64,000 nucleotides of DNA, from assembly GCA_006937955.1 (NCBI GenBank), contig SSNP01000008.1, positions 6,562,083-6,626,082 on the forward strand. Direction: 5' to 3'. The DNA is from Pachypanchax playfairii. Taxonomy: Eukaryota > Chordata > Actinopteri > Cyprinodontiformes > Aplocheilidae. Each line of letters opens with the position of its first letter. Position 1 is the stretch's first letter. Made by a program: the position numbers and the translations under genes. Below the pieces are notes generated by a model, which saw only the letters and a program-made list of their open reading frames with translations, did not search any database and was not told the DNA's origin. Positions 38,161 through 52,089 of this stretch are shown here, piece by piece.

Positions 38161-41100
38161 TGACTTCACAATCACAGAATGCACAAAAAAATGTATTTGA
38201 TGTTCACTAACTGAAAATGCTCCTTTATGCTCAACAATATCAGTATTTTGTGTCCCATTCAGTGATAACATTTGTTGGCATTTGATTGAATTAAGCAAAA
38301 CCACACGTTCATGTGGGCTGACTTCCTCAACATTCTCGCCTGAGTCAGTTCCTGAAAAATCTTTATGCAAATATTTTAAAGATGAGGACAAAGATAAATT
38401 GTTGAATGACTCTATCGGTATAAAACCCACCCAGACTCACAGAGCAGCTTAAAGTGTGTCATGAAAAAGTATGCATGCTGAGAAGGCGTGGGACAATCCT
38501 GAAGTGCGTCAATCGTTCAGCGCTGGTGTTTCAGAGGAAAGAATAGGAGGCTTTGTTCAAATTCATTTTTTTTTTCCCCTTCAGCCTGAAGCCACATGAA
38601 AGAATCAGAGGTACCCAGATTTAATAAAGATTCACTTGCCGTCATCACAGGCTTCCTGAGAAGGAAAAAAAGAACACAGAATCAATACACAAGCTGACCC
38701 TTTTCTACTTCCCTCCAGGTCTTTAGATAGTTTTGTCTTTTTTTTTTTTTTTTTGCCTTTTCATAGGTCATAAGTAAAACTGATTACAAAAGTCAGCCAT
38801 AAAAAACACAGCTTTGTTGTTGATGTTCTTGGGCATCTGAACTCTTTTTTTTATTTTTCAGAATTAGCAATTTGTCCTCCGTTTGATAGAAATCTATATT
38901 TAACCTAATCGGGTACGATTACGTATAACTTACTCTCAATTTTTAATGCAAAAAACTATCTCATTAAAAGTTTCATATTGCTTATCATTGCTTTAAAGCT
39001 TTTGAGTGATTTCAGTTTCATTTATTTATTTATTTTTTTTTTTGGTGTTTCATATTTTTTAAATTATAAATACTGTCAGTTCTTGGTTTTCTATTGTAAA
39101 TATTGGTTTGGAACCGGATTTTATGATTCTGAAAAATAAAACATAGGAACAATGTTTTGAACTTGATTCATTTATTTATATTGACTCAATGTTTATAAAG
39201 TCAGAATGATCCTGTCATAAGTCCAGAACAGTAAAAAAGTTGAATGTAAACTGAAATGTGATTACTTAGTGCACGCGAGGTTGTAATTCTAGATGCTGTA
39301 AGTGTAGTTTGAATTCTTATTCATCAGACTCTGCCTTGTATATAGTTCAGCAGTAGTCATTGCTACTTCCACATTCACTGTTCGCCCTTCTCCTGTTTCA
39401 GACTAGTTTCTCTAAATCACGTCACTTCCTGTAAAACGAACAACACAAAGAAATTCCACTAAAAATCTTACCTGGTATCATGTAATCAGAACAAGGTCAA
39501 AAAGAGGAGAGTATGTCAAAGCAAATATGTCTTTGTGTGAATGTGAGGTTATAAAATCACTAAACACCTGCAGGGCTCGTGTTTGCAATGCTAACAAACT
39601 TCATTAAGCAGCTTACATAATGAATGTACAGCCTTTTTGCTGATGTAAGTCCTCACTCGCAGTAAAATGTTGACATAAAAAATCATTAAGTGAGTTGATA
39701 TGAGTGTGTTTTTAATAGATTGATAGAACACAAAGCAGCTTTTATAAACAAACACGAAAGTCCTTAGAATGGATATGTGCATGTAAAATTTAATATCCCT
39801 TAAAACAGCCAACAGGATGTGCATTTAGAGGAGAATGTGCCTTTGCAAACAGTTCTTTGTGTGTTAGTTGTAGTGTTCACATGCTGTTATTCGTACATCC
39901 TTCTTAGATAAATGAGTGTGTAAAAACTTGCATCATTCTGTGTGTTCATTAGGAGCAGCTTCCGTTCAGGTCATGAGGAGCTGCTTGGATGCTGTTTGGC
40001 TTTGTGTGCTGGCTGTGACACACGCAAACGTACGCACGCACACAGATGATGCGTTAAACCTTGGCAACACTGGGTTCTTATGTCCAGATGAGGAAACCCA
40101 AAATTGGGTTAACGTTTACAAGGATCATCAATACCATAAGCATAAATGATATTATATGATTTTATTCATGCAATTTAGTGTACATGTACTTTCTGTTTAG
40201 GTTGTGTGTAGTATTCAAGTTGCTCCTTGTTTCAGGTCTGTTGTAACAGTGTTTCTGGATCCTAGGGCTCAGAGATAAAAGCTCAGATCTTGGACTAATT
40301 TGCTGTAAATGAAAACATAGTCATATTTTAAGCATTGTGTCTAGCTGTTGAAACTGAGTGTTGTCAAGTTTCAAAAAGCTGCCTTGCTTGTTGTCACTGA
40401 TGCTTTGCAGTAGATTTTGTTTGACATCTTTTTTATACTATAAAAGAATGAAACCGAGACAAAGAAAATCCTCCAGAACTATCAAGAAAAGATGATAGAA
40501 TCAGAGGAAATTTGGCCTCTTCATGGAATGAAATGAGGCCCTTCATAAGCCCTGCCTCCACCTTTGAAGGTTTTGGCTTCCTGGCTTTTGTGGACCTTAA
40601 TATAATAGTGTGTTTGTGTGACTGGAAGGAGGCGACAGACTGATCACTGAAGTGTAGACAAAAACAGATCCCATAGCTGCAATCTGTCACTACATGCTGT
40701 AGCTCAGTGGCTTTGTATTCTTTTCTCCTTTCTGATGTCTCATTGAGTTCAGAGCTGAATATGCGAGTAGCTGGATGGCAGGGTTCATCAAGTATTTCAG
40801 TGACAGATGAGAAGCGACAGTCTTATGACAGTAAGAGCTAGTCTCGGATGTCTCGTACCTCTCAGTGAGAGAGTCTTCGTCACTTGGTGCAGGTGACACA
40901 CACAGGTAAACAAAACTCACATAACCCTCAGGTTACTGTGGTCATTTACAGACTGGTTAATAATGAACAGGTGATTAATGCTTAATGAGCATGAAGCTGT
41001 TACATGCTACTCAAACACGACTTCATATCAAATAGTTTCTGTAGTCCATTTTAATGATATTAGAGACAAACCTGTAAAATCTTCTCAGAGCTTATGATCA

Positions 41101-44100
41101 TTTATTAAAAATGTATTTCAGAATTAGTTTTTTTGAATGCTGCTGCTCTTTGTTTTATTATGTACATCTAGTTTTATCAAAAAAGCAAAAAGTGACTTTT
41201 AACAAGTTTGCATCTTGTATAATAAGTTTTTGTTATTATTTAGTTTAACCTCAAAGCAACTTTTTAAGAATACAAGTAAAACTGATAAACACAATTTAAA
41301 TAGTTTCACAAGATCTAATTTAGTTTTTGTCGGAATTTTAATTATAAATATAAGGAGACTAAATTAGATCTTCATTAACAATTATTTAACAGAACAGCTC
41401 CATGTTTGGGAATGTGGTCATTCTTGGGTCATTTATTTGAATATGAAGATCAACATGTCTCTCTATTCTACTTCCTTTCTTTGGTTAAATTCTTCTGCAG
41501 AAGCTCATAATGGACTTGGATGTCATTCAGTTGTGCACAATCTTTCTGACCGTGGGTGTAGTTCTTCCAATAAACAATGGTTTCTGAACTATTTTAGGAC
41601 TTATGAGGATCAGCCTTTCATGACGTCAGGAGTCTATCTTGATCATAATACACAGACATAGAGATTTGTCCTGAAAGGCAGTATTATTTAGATCCATGTT
41701 CCATAAAAAAAGATATCTGATTGCACTTGATCTTCACAGCATTATTTCAAACGACTCATCTTGCACCTCCAAGAAAAATGCTAATTCTAGCATTGATATA
41801 CAACAAAAAAGCTAATTAAATAATTAATTGTTCACATCTTTCAAAATTCTCACACTGTACTTTATGTGGTCTCTATTTTCCTGAGGTTTCATGCTTCTTC
41901 ACCCTACCTGTGAATTATTGAGGAGTTTAGTCACGTTCTGAATGGGTGTGCACCTCATCTCGTGCCAACATTTCTTTGGTGAACTATATCATGTTCTCAG
42001 CTTTAATCTACAGCCTGGATCATAAATCTGTCTTGTTTTTCACATGCTGGACTAACCTGCTCTCAAATGGCATCACATACACACGCAAATGCACAAAGAA
42101 TATATGCATTAACCTCATGTGAGAACCTGTTGGATCAGAGGAAATAAGATATTTCTTATACTTCTAACAACATTTAACACTGAAAACAGGAGAATCTTTT
42201 TTTAAGAAAAATTAGGTCACAATTCATTGCAGCCACATCTTTTAATGCAGAGCTAGTGCAGTCTCAGAATTTGAAATTTATGTCAACATGACATTTGGAT
42301 TAATTACAGGCCTTGAAACTACGTTTAGGTTTTTCATTTAGTTGTTTTTGCTCTTTTATAGTTCCCAACCCATGTGATATAATGGAGTAATATTTAATAT
42401 TATTATTTTTATTATATTTAGAAATATTTTACAAAGTATTTTCTAATATATTTTTCTAAAGCCTTCAACATGATTGTAGCACATTAGTCGAAAGCTTTTT
42501 GTACAATATAAGTTTGAACTATTTTAGTTTCAGTATTACAATTAACACAACACATTAGCATGAATGTGATCAAAATCTTTCTGCTGTGTGATTCTCTTAT
42601 AGATGTCTTTTACCATATTTCCTTCACATTATGAGGTTTTCAAACAAAGTGGAGAAAAATGAAAAGCGATGAGACACAGCAGCTGTGTGCACTGTGTGAC
42701 AGGCACTTACAGGTTGTTTGTATACTGGAGACATTCCAAAAGGATTAGAAATGGTTGAAATTGCCTTCCCACTATTATTTTCCAATCAGCAGTAATGACA
42801 TTTGAACATAGGACAAAGAAGAAATTGTTTGAACTGCTGCAATTGAAAATTCTTTGTATCACTCTGGTCAGGATGCACCAGAACCCAGAAAAAATTTACT
42901 CTCTTAAAAGATGGAAAACATAAACCAGAATATATTTCCATAAACGTTTCAGCTTGTTCCTCTTACCGGACAAATTCATTTCTGCAGGATTTTTAGTTTC
43001 AGGCATTTACAAAGAGTGTTTTATGGTTTGAATCATTCATTTGATGTTGTGCTAATTATCAGTAGAGGTTTAACAACCCTTTTAATCACGTAGGAAATTT
43101 TGAATTAAACATTGGGAACCAAATATGTTTAATTAAAACAGAGAGGGAGGTGAGAAGTTCTGGTTGTTTTTCTGAACTCATCTGAAAAGGTTTTGCTGTG
43201 TTTACATTTCATTGCAGTGCTGTACTCTCATTAACATTGATGATGAATGTTGTTTATTTCAAGAGGAATTGGATGCAGTTCAGTTCTTTGGTCTGATGCA
43301 GACACCTTCATATTTGTGCATTTTTATGTCTCCGTGTGTGCATATCTCAGGGGGGAAACATTGTTAATCCCATTACACAACCTAGATTACTGCTCTCTCT
43401 GGTTTCAGTCACTAATATTTTTAGGTTATCTGACATTCCTCTACCTGTCTGTCCTTATTATCTGAGTGTTTCCAGATAATTTTAGTTTTTCTTCCATTAT
43501 GCAGAACAGTGTCAGCTCTTTGAGAAACGTGCTTTTAGCCCTTCCATCTACAGTCAGTAAGTATATAATCTTTTTTGGGCAAAAACAGACATGAAAATTG
43601 TCCCTTTTTCCCTGCAGAACTTTGCCTAAATTATTGCATTGCCTCTGTAATCATTGTCTCTCCTGAGTGAGCACTGACAATTAGGAACTTTTTGTGAACA
43701 TGGCTCACCATATCAACCTGATTAATTTTAAGCCCCAACACAACTGTAACATACCAGATAGTCTCACTCCTCATTTGTATTTTTTGAACTACATAGTTCT
43801 TTCATTGGTTCATACAATATGGGTATCAATAGGCCTTGTCACCCATGAAAACTGGTCATCTCAGTGATTTTTCTCCTCTGAGCTGCTTTAAGTCTTGATT
43901 GCTTCACACCAGGAACTTCCCACAAGACCCTGCATGCTTCAGCTTAGCCATGAAAATCTGGCTGCTGTAAAAAATCTTCAAATCATGGCCCATACTTTTT
44001 TATTCCAAAACAGTCTTGACACATATTATTATTTTCTGCCAAATACATATTTCCCATCCACCATTGTCAGATGCCATTGTCAGGAAATAAATGTTTTTCA

Positions 44101-47100
44101 TGTCAATGGTTAATAGTCTGAGTGGCCGATGGTTATATCATTTGAGTTTTGTTTTGATCAGATTCCAGTTTCTTCTCATTTAACCAAATAGTGAGTGCCA
44201 ACAATCTTTGTGCAAAATTCCTTTTTGGGGACAGAGAACACATGTGGACAACATCTCTCCCACATCTGTTTGCTGAAACTTTCCAACTCGCTTGGCAAAG
44301 AAGAGTGACAGAAGCACAGAAGGAACAGACAGTTCTAAACATGGGAAAGAGAAAAAAAACACTGATTTAAACTGGATTTAAAAGAATTTGTCACGTTTGA
44401 TACATTCATACATATTTTGTCGAGGTGTTTCGTAGAACATCTGAGGTAAACCTCAATATTTTCATGGTAACTAGATCAGCTGGGCTTGAGAAAAGTAGCA
44501 GATTTTTCACTTTTTTTCCAATTAAATCTCTTGTTTCTCATCACTGACAAGCAGAAACAATCAGGCAGTAAAATAAAATATGAAGGTTTAAGGTCAGAAA
44601 TGACGATGTTAACTCTGCAGGGTTTATTCACTTGATGCAAAAAGATAATCTTTTGCAAAGGTTGGAAAAACAAAGTTTTATGTGGTGTAGAGATTGGAGC
44701 TGCTGTTTTCTTCTGCCTTGCAGGTGAATCCTGCTGGTATTTAAGGGATAAGTATTTTCAGAAAACAGATTGTGTTTTCAAATCTGTCACCTGCTTACTA
44801 ACATTCACAGATATATCATATATTTCTAATATGCTTAAACTATTGACGTGTTCTAGATAAGACTTCTGTCACATTACAATGCAAAGAGCTGCTGTGATAA
44901 ACTCTGTGCAGAACTTAAGAACTCCAAGATCATTATCTTTATTATCATTATCAAACAACAGAACACGTGAAAATAAACCAAGGTAAAACATTTTCTGCAG
45001 GAAAAACTGAATTACAAGAAAATGTAATGATGGAACATGTTGATAGAGGTCGACCTGATGGTGCAGCTGAGATGAATTCTAAAAAGTGTCAGATTGGAAG
45101 TGAAAATTCTGAGGTGATGTTTCTAAACCACCAACTTCTCAGCATCATCATTTTGCTCATTTGTGAGAGAACCAAGTTTTTATTAAGCCAATAGATGGTT
45201 CCGGGTCTTCCCAGAAGCTTCAACCAGCTGGAACATATTCACAATCCATTTTTTCCTGGAGGATTTCTGAAAAGAAGATGTTAAACCACCATCAGCTTGT
45301 AAGAGTAAATCTGTCAGGCATTTCTATTAATCTCGACAACAATTCTGATTGCCAGACACGACACTGGAAAAAAAAAACTTCATTCATTGGTCACTTTTGG
45401 TCAGACTGACGACCAAAACTTAATTATAGTCCCGTTTGTTTTATTTATAACAACTCGTTATAAAATTTGAATTATCATAACTTCTGTAGTTAAGTTTTTT
45501 ACAACTTGGAACTCTAATTTAGTTGTTTAATTTTTCCATTTGAATCCAGATTTATAGTGTGACATTATCACCTCAACCTGTTTTGCTTTTAATTTGAAAA
45601 TTACTTCACATCCTGCCATAATTTTTTATAGTTCCTCTTCTTGTTTTTCTTGGATCTGTTTCTTTCACTGTGTGTTCCCTGATTGCTTCCTTGGATTAGC
45701 TCACACCTGTGGCTGGTTACTCCCACTTGGACCACTTTAAGCTCCTTTTTCCCATCGTCTCAGCCGTGCTTGCAGACCAGTATTTCTCTCTCATGCTTCA
45801 CCCTTGAGTTTTGAGCCTTACTGTAATAGGGTTACTGTCTTCAGATAAACTCCTGTCTGACCTGGCTGCTATAGTGCTTATCTGACTACCTGTGTTCTGA
45901 ACCATCTGGATTACCCTCAGGATTTGTCCGCTCTGTCTAGTCTTTACCTGTGAACAACCTCTTTGTCTATTAATTCACAGGACTTGGATTTTCCCATCTG
46001 TCTGCTCTCTCAGTTCCTGATCAGGTTTATTTTTACAAGAACGGCCTATAATTCTAACTATGATGTCACTCAGAAATCAAAATACACGCATCTGCTTTTT
46101 TAATGATTGTCTTATTGTGTAAATGGATTTGTGATCACTTTGATGGTGCTGTGAAACAGCTTTAAATAGCAAACTTTGAACTTTTACACAACATGTGCAC
46201 ACATCTTTTTTAAAATCAGAATTGGATCTCATCCGGTTTTTCATCCTTTCCTTGTATTTAATGTCAGTCTGTGAATTATTTTTACTGAATTCCAATGCCA
46301 AATCAGCTCTGACCCATGAAACACAGATCGAGCAGTGAGTTTTCAGAATTGGCCTTGATTTGATGCAGAAAATTACATAACATCAACATAAGCCAGGATC
46401 AGTGTCATAAAACACCTCAAAATAGCACATGTTCCCAGAATGAACATATGCTGCTTTCATGGTGAATTTGATCACACTCAGAGCAGGAACACGATGGTGT
46501 GGTTAGTGTTTTTAATGCCTTAACATCCCTGACCCCAGGGAGCTCCTATACATTCACACATTGAATTTGGCAAGACGTCTATTCTCAGTTAATTCCTTTT
46601 GAATTATGATTTGGTTGGATTTTCTTTCAATTCACTATTTCTTTTCATTTTTCTGGCTTCCAGCTGTTCCTTATCTGTATCCTACAAAAGCTTTTATTTT
46701 TTTGCTTTCTGTCATCTCACCAGTGGATCCTCATTTATCTTCAGCTCTGTGGTTTGATGCAACATAATCTCACCCAAATACTTGATTATAGAGGGACACG
46801 TCAAAGCAGATCAGCATTGGCTCGCTACACTTTACACTAATAGCTTGTCTGTTTACATTCTAAGTGACATGGATAACTAAGATTTTAAGTATGTGCATAG
46901 ATGTATTCTCTGCAGCTGAGACAATTTTGTTGTCTGAATTAAAAAAAGATTTTAAAAAGCATCTTTGTATTTTAATCTTTGAAAGAAATAATGTAACAAG
47001 AGTTGAAACATTTAGAAAACTGAAATTAAATATATTTGTGAATGAAAATGAATAACTGACCATTTAAAAGAAACAGACTGTGTTCATTATTCAAAGCTGT

Positions 47101-47161
47101 TACAGTATAATGGAATAACCTTTTTCACCAGTTTTCTTTTCTCTACAGAAATCAAGAAGTC
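38161..47161. other. intergenic, no gene seen
   Basis: No supportable gene. It contains a 17-T run (38738-38754), a (TTTA)n/T-rich run (39020-39043), a complex tract at 40480-40920 with open frames on the minus strand but no recognisable domain, and a pyrimidine-rich, CCTG-rich tract at 45640-46030. The last may be a decayed LTR or LINE leader but cannot be assigned. Confidence 0.5.
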
Positions 47162-47808
47162 TAATGCCGGGCAGACACTGTGTGATTTTAGAAATCTGAT
47201 TGTCAGAGAAATGCTCCCACTGCACGACCGGGTTTGTCACTCGTACTCTATTTGACCCTACGACATGTGTACTCACCACGACTACTTGTCGGCGTCAGGC
47301 AGAAAGTTGTTGCAGTTGTGTGCGCTGTCTTGTGCTCTGAAACTAAAAAAAAAAAAGAAAAGGATTTGGGTACGTGAATGGCTGAGGAGATGTGGTCGGT
47401 ATGGGATGTCCATCCTTCATCAGGAGCTTGAGGTAACGTTAATGTTAAACTATATATTGTTTTACACCAGCTATGAAAGTTTCACGTTAGCATTAGCCAG
47501 CCAATGTTGCTCCACCGGTGTCTTCTGCACAGGTGCGAATGTAGAATCGTGATGTAACACCGCTCACACTGTATGAGCTACGGTGAAAATTTCTCATATG
47601 TCAGAAGTTTGATCGGTATGTCGCAGCATTATCGTTAGAATGTAGCAGCAATTATTCCTTCCTCGTGAGTGTTCTCACACTGTGTGGCTTACGACCTCCT
47701 GACCCGACATCCCGACGCTACGATGTTTCCACGATGAAACAGCGTGGTCTGTGACGGCAAAATCGTGGTGAAATCCTCTCAAAATCGCACAGTGTCCGCC
47801 CGGCATGA
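47162..47808 (+). mobile_element. PIF/Harbinger-type element, non-autonomous
   Basis: The element proper (47165-47805, 641 bp) has 25-bp terminal inverted repeats at 47165-47189 and 47781-47805 that differ at only two positions. The outer sequence is TGCCGGGC.GACACTGTG. The flanks are TAA on the left and TGA on the right, consistent with a 3-bp Harbinger target duplication with one later change (an AT dinucleotide also abuts both ends). Inside it keeps one transposase-like exon remnant. The rest of the transposase and the Myb-like protein are missing, so it cannot move on its own. Confidence 0.85.
47265..47432 (+). pseudogene. Harbinger transposase N-terminal exon remnant
   Basis: A 56-codon open stretch from an ATG to a GAG that is followed by a GT (AG/GTAACG), so it reads like a first coding exon with its splice donor. 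A lysine-rich run leads into RIWVREWLRRCGRYGMSILH and QELE, which matches the basic W-V-R-x-W-L...L..EL signature near the N-terminus of PIF/Harbinger transposases. The catalytic DDE domain is absent from the 641-bp element. The open frame continues past the donor to 47552 without similarity. This is a relic that identifies the parent family, not a functional gene. Confidence 0.7.
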
Positions 47809-49556
47809 GAAACTCAAAAAGCAATTATGCACTTGCTTCCATTGGCTAATGTAGCCTAAAACTTTAGTAGATAGGTGTTAATATGGAACATGTTTTGTTT
47901 TTTTTGCTGAGGATTTTCTGAGCATTAACTGGGCTTTGAAAAGATCAACAAGCTGTTCATGGGCAGCACATCATTCTAATCATAAAGTATAATGCAAAAT
48001 TAAAGGTTTTCAACCAATTAAAGAAATAACTGAAGGAAATTACTGTTTGGGTCACTATTCCAGAATAAAAGTAATGATGCGTCATAGCAAACCTCAAAGA
48101 CTGAGTCCAGACTGACTATTGTTTGGAACGCTGGAATGATGCAACAAACGGACTCCAGGTAAAGTTCTTCTCATTCACTCATCCATAGTTTTATGTACAG
48201 GGACTGGCTAATGTCAGAAATCAAACAACTCTGTTAGAGCAAAAAGAGCTTTACTACATGTAGTAGAACATGTTTGTTACATGTTTTAATATGGGTTAGC
48301 ATTTAAGCAAAATGAGAGATTATGTGATGTCATGAGATGTGTCTATAAAAAGCCAAAAGACTGAAAATCTTATTAACTTAAAGTTTTTTTTTGCATTAGA
48401 TGAATGTGTGAACCCCCACCACACTCCACCCCCTTTTTATGCCTGCTGGCTGTAGTTTAATGAAAATAATGTGACGAGAACATGACAGCTTTAACTGCAG
48501 TTACATCTGTGCCTGAAGCAGTTGACCCCACCCTCCTAACCTCATTCAACTGTCTGAATTTATCCTCACACACCTGAACAAACCTTTCTTCATACTTCTA
48601 CTTGTCTGCTAACGGCTCAGCTACACAAACTTAAACTCACATGAACCTACACACTCATGTTTGTCCCATAATGTCAAAAAAAACATTTTACATCTCACCT
48701 GAAATTACTAAATTGCTGTTTTTCTAGAGTGTCCCAAAACTCCTGCTTAAACACACAAAGGCCATGGTTACTTCCTGTCTACATGTCTGTCTACACCTGT
48801 CTGCCCACTGGCCTGAATGAATAACAAAACTCAAAGACAACAGAAGAGCATCTGGATTTATTTCAAGAAGTAGATTACATTCTGGCAGAAACCCATTAAA
48901 ACCTATACATTTTTAAGTGTCTGTCATAACTGAATAAATGAGTTTGTTTTGTTTTTTTTTAACCAACGATACTCTATAGGCAGGAACAACTTTCAAACCT
49001 CCAAAAATGTTATGTTTTTGTTGTAAAGTTCAGCCTGTATTTAACAGAGAGACACTCAGTCTGGCTGCACAATACAAACAAACTCTCTCTGTTTCCATGT
49101 TGCTGTCTGCACAGTTTCATCATCTCCCACTAGTCACTACCTTTCAGACTTTGCCCTAAATATCCCAAATACCTGTAGAAACTTCTGTTCTGCATGTTGG
49201 GGTATGTTTACTTCCAAACAAACACATTAGCAGATGTCCTAATTTTTCCCAAAAATTCCCAATAATTAAACTGTTTTGTGTCATTTTCCCAATTTTTGCT
49301 TACCAGTTGGTCTCAGATCAGATAAATCCTGCTAAAGTTAATTCTTTAACCACCTTTTAAGTTCTATGATTTTTTTGGTCTAAATTGTGTAATATGTTAA
49401 ACAGAAACAAAACATTATTTTAATTGTATAAAGTACATAAATATATAATGACTCAGCCTGTTGGAAGAGCCTCAAAATAATAACGGACTGAATTAAATCT
49501 GTAACCATGAGGGGAAGCGCCATAAGAATAAACTACATATGGATGTTGACATGCTA
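47809..49556. other. intergenic, no gene seen
   Basis: Unremarkable AT-rich sequence with C-rich pockets near 48410-48620. No exon, RNA gene or confident repeat recognised. Confidence 0.5.
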
Positions 49557-49660
49557 ATTTTTATTTATTTTTATTTTATTTTATAGTATCCCCATTAGTC
49601 TACACCTTAGTGTATACTACTCTTCCTGGGGTCCATGCTACATGCTTACGGTGACAATAA
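49557..49660 (-). repeat. retroposon 3' end, minus strand
   Basis: On the minus strand the sequence reads GGACCCCAGGAAGAGTAGTA, then GACTAATGGGGATACTATAA, then an A-rich (AAATA)n-like tail (T-rich on plus, 49557-49586). This is the 3' terminus of a well-known teleost retroposon. The body is truncated. Confidence 0.6.
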
Positions 49661-50671
49661 CATACATATACCACAAATATATGTGGCTACTTTATCAAAA
49701 GGACACAAACCATTAAAAACCAAAACATTGAGGGATGTCTGATAAGTTTAAAATTCTGTTTAGTAAATGTGAATAAAAATTCTAAAATAATCAGTCTTTG
49801 TCTGATAAATCTGACAAATTTGTCACATCTCATCAACCATCCAAGACAGACTGAGTATAATAAAATCGTCTGTGCGTATGATTTCAAGTTCCATCTTTTA
49901 TATTAAGAGCAGCCAAAGTGATTTAATGAATGAAGACAACACATGTCCAACTGATTATCAGTCACTTTACACTGAAGACTGGAACTGGCAGCTGGCTGAT
50001 GTCTTTTATCCCAGGACCAAGTACACTTGAGACAGACTTGTCCTACATCAACGTCCTGCAGAGGTTACATGAATCCTAATCAGTCACCTCATTCTGATGC
50101 AGTTCAGAAGTAAAAAAAATTGTAAAAATCCTCGAAGGCACTGGGAAAATGGTGGTACGATTGATATTAAGATTATTTCACAGTTGATTTGCAAGCCAAT
50201 CAGATTGGGCCTCCATGTATCTGCATGTTACTCATGTACATTCTGATGCTCATGTTGACACTCACCTACAAATATGGACATGTGGACGTGAACAGATGCA
50301 CACACACAATGGCTGGCAGTGCTGACATGTCAGGGCTGCTGGGTGATGACAGCAGCTGATTGCACTGGCGTTCTGGGCCATGAGATGAACACAAATACGC
50401 AAAGCAAAGAAAGAGAGAAAATAAATACACACTCAGACAAATCCCCAAAGAAGAAGAATTTTGATGAAAGCTGTTAAATCCTGTGATTAGCTGATCCCAG
50501 GTGGGAGGGTCAGACTTTCTTCTCAGGGCTATCTTTTACAGCCCAAATGTTCAGCCTCCTGGCAGCCATTCACACAATGACCACATTTTATATTTGTGAA
50601 GAGAACAGGGTGGTGCCTAAAATGCAGGCACAGAAATAATTTCATGGGTGCAAGTTATTTTGCTGAATATT
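49661..50671. other. intergenic, no gene seen
   Basis: No supportable exon or RNA gene and no confident repeat. The short minus-strand open frames at 49687-49887 and 50266-50448 have no recognisable domain. Confidence 0.5.
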
Positions 50672-51262
50672 TTAAAGAGGCCATTTCATACAAATTTCAG
50701 GACTTTGTGGTTATTTCTTAAGTACCAGTAATATGAAACATTGTATATCTAAAAAACATCAGGAAACAGTTATTAACAGACCTTTCAATCTGTCTGCATT
50801 AAAATTCGGGTGGTTCCGGTTCCTTCCGTCAGGCTGCTTCGTCACCAGCTCGTTCATATTCATTATTCGAATTTGCTGGACTCAGATTGGCTAACAAACT
50901 AGCCTATGAGAGCAAGGTATACTATTTCCTGCCCCGCTGCACATGGCAACGTCAGATGTACTCTCTTCCTGTTTGCTATGTCTTATGCTACAGCTTTTAA
51001 GCCAGCAGCATGCTAAGCGTGGTTTCAACTGCGGAAGCTGCCGAATACTAACAAACAAAGGAGTTGTGACGAAACAGATACAGGCCGTTCAGACTCGGGA
51101 GAACTTGGGTGTTATCGCCACCTGTGTAATTTGAGAGATTAAAACTGAAAGATAAATTGTTGACCTGTTTTCACACCCACTAAGAAGGTAAGAACACCTG
51201 TGGAGCTAAAATATTCAACAGAAACCTCAGAAAACACGGTTTTAATGGAAGGGCCTCTTTAA
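50672..51262 (+). mobile_element. TTAA-flanked non-autonomous DNA transposon (MITE), copy 2
   Basis: The element proper (50676-51258, 583 bp) starts AGAGGCCATTTCATA, ends AATGGAAGGGCCTCT, and is flanked by TTAA at 50672 and 51259. It is the inverted sister of 7417-7994, alignable end to end with scattered substitutions and small indels. The shared 3' half contains a short open frame (50943-51134) with no identifiable domain. It lies about 1 kb upstream of the cxcl14 promoter, so its insertion defines a limit for the proximal promoter. Confidence 0.86.
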
Positions 51263-51700
51263 ACAAATTAAGTCTCTGAATAGATGCCAATAAAAACTTT
51301 TTTTAAATGGCACAGCACAAAAAGTATCCTGAAGATCAGTTCTTGAAGTTTGGATGTGACTCAGAATTAGGTAAACAATATGAAAAACTAGCAGCAGTAG
51401 CTCATTTTCCAGGGATGCCTGAATTTTTGTTTTTGTCAAGTTGCCACTCTAAATGTCAGATTGAACTTCACGGCCATTAGACATATCATTAATTTGGATA
51501 ACAATTTTAAAATGATTTGCATTGTTTGGGGTTTGTTTTGTTTTTTTTTGTTTTTTTTTGTTACTTCAAAAACAGCAACAAAAGCCAAACTGTTTTCTAA
51601 CATTTTGTGGTGCAGAATGGGTCTTTTCTGCTTCAGGAAAATTGAAGTTTTTACGTTTTTCCTCTTTAATTGAACAATACTGAACAGAAAAAAATCCACA

Positions 51701-51753
51701 AATGATAATGAATGAATGAAAATACTTTATTTATCCCAGAAGGAAAATTCAAG
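51701..51753 (-). repeat. retroposon 3'-end stub with AATG repeats
   Basis: An (AATG)n run (51701-51722) joins ACTTTATTTATCCCAGAAGG and AAAATTCAAG. On the minus strand this is the AATTTTCC..GGGATAAATAAAGTA-type teleost retroposon 3' end followed by a short tandem tail. Only the terminal stub remains. Confidence 0.6.
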
Positions 51754-52089
51754 GATATCATAAGAGGGAAACCTTTTATTTACAGGCTTGCTATGGCCAT
51801 CTATAAACAATTGTGTTCTCTCAATAGAAAAAAGTGTTTCTCTGCTCATTAAACCTTTTAAAATCTAAATAAAACATAAATCCTGATCACTTTGTGTCAC
51901 TTTTAGGTCAATTCCAGCACGAGAAACACATCCTGTTGTCTGAATTTCGCCAGTAAGGATAGTTTCCTCTGTGTCCATCAAAACATAATTAGACATGACT
52001 TATCCTGAGATTTTTATTCTTTGACTCCAAACCTGCAGATATTAACCTCGACACAGACAGACGGAATCTAAACCTGTTTTTGATGAACA

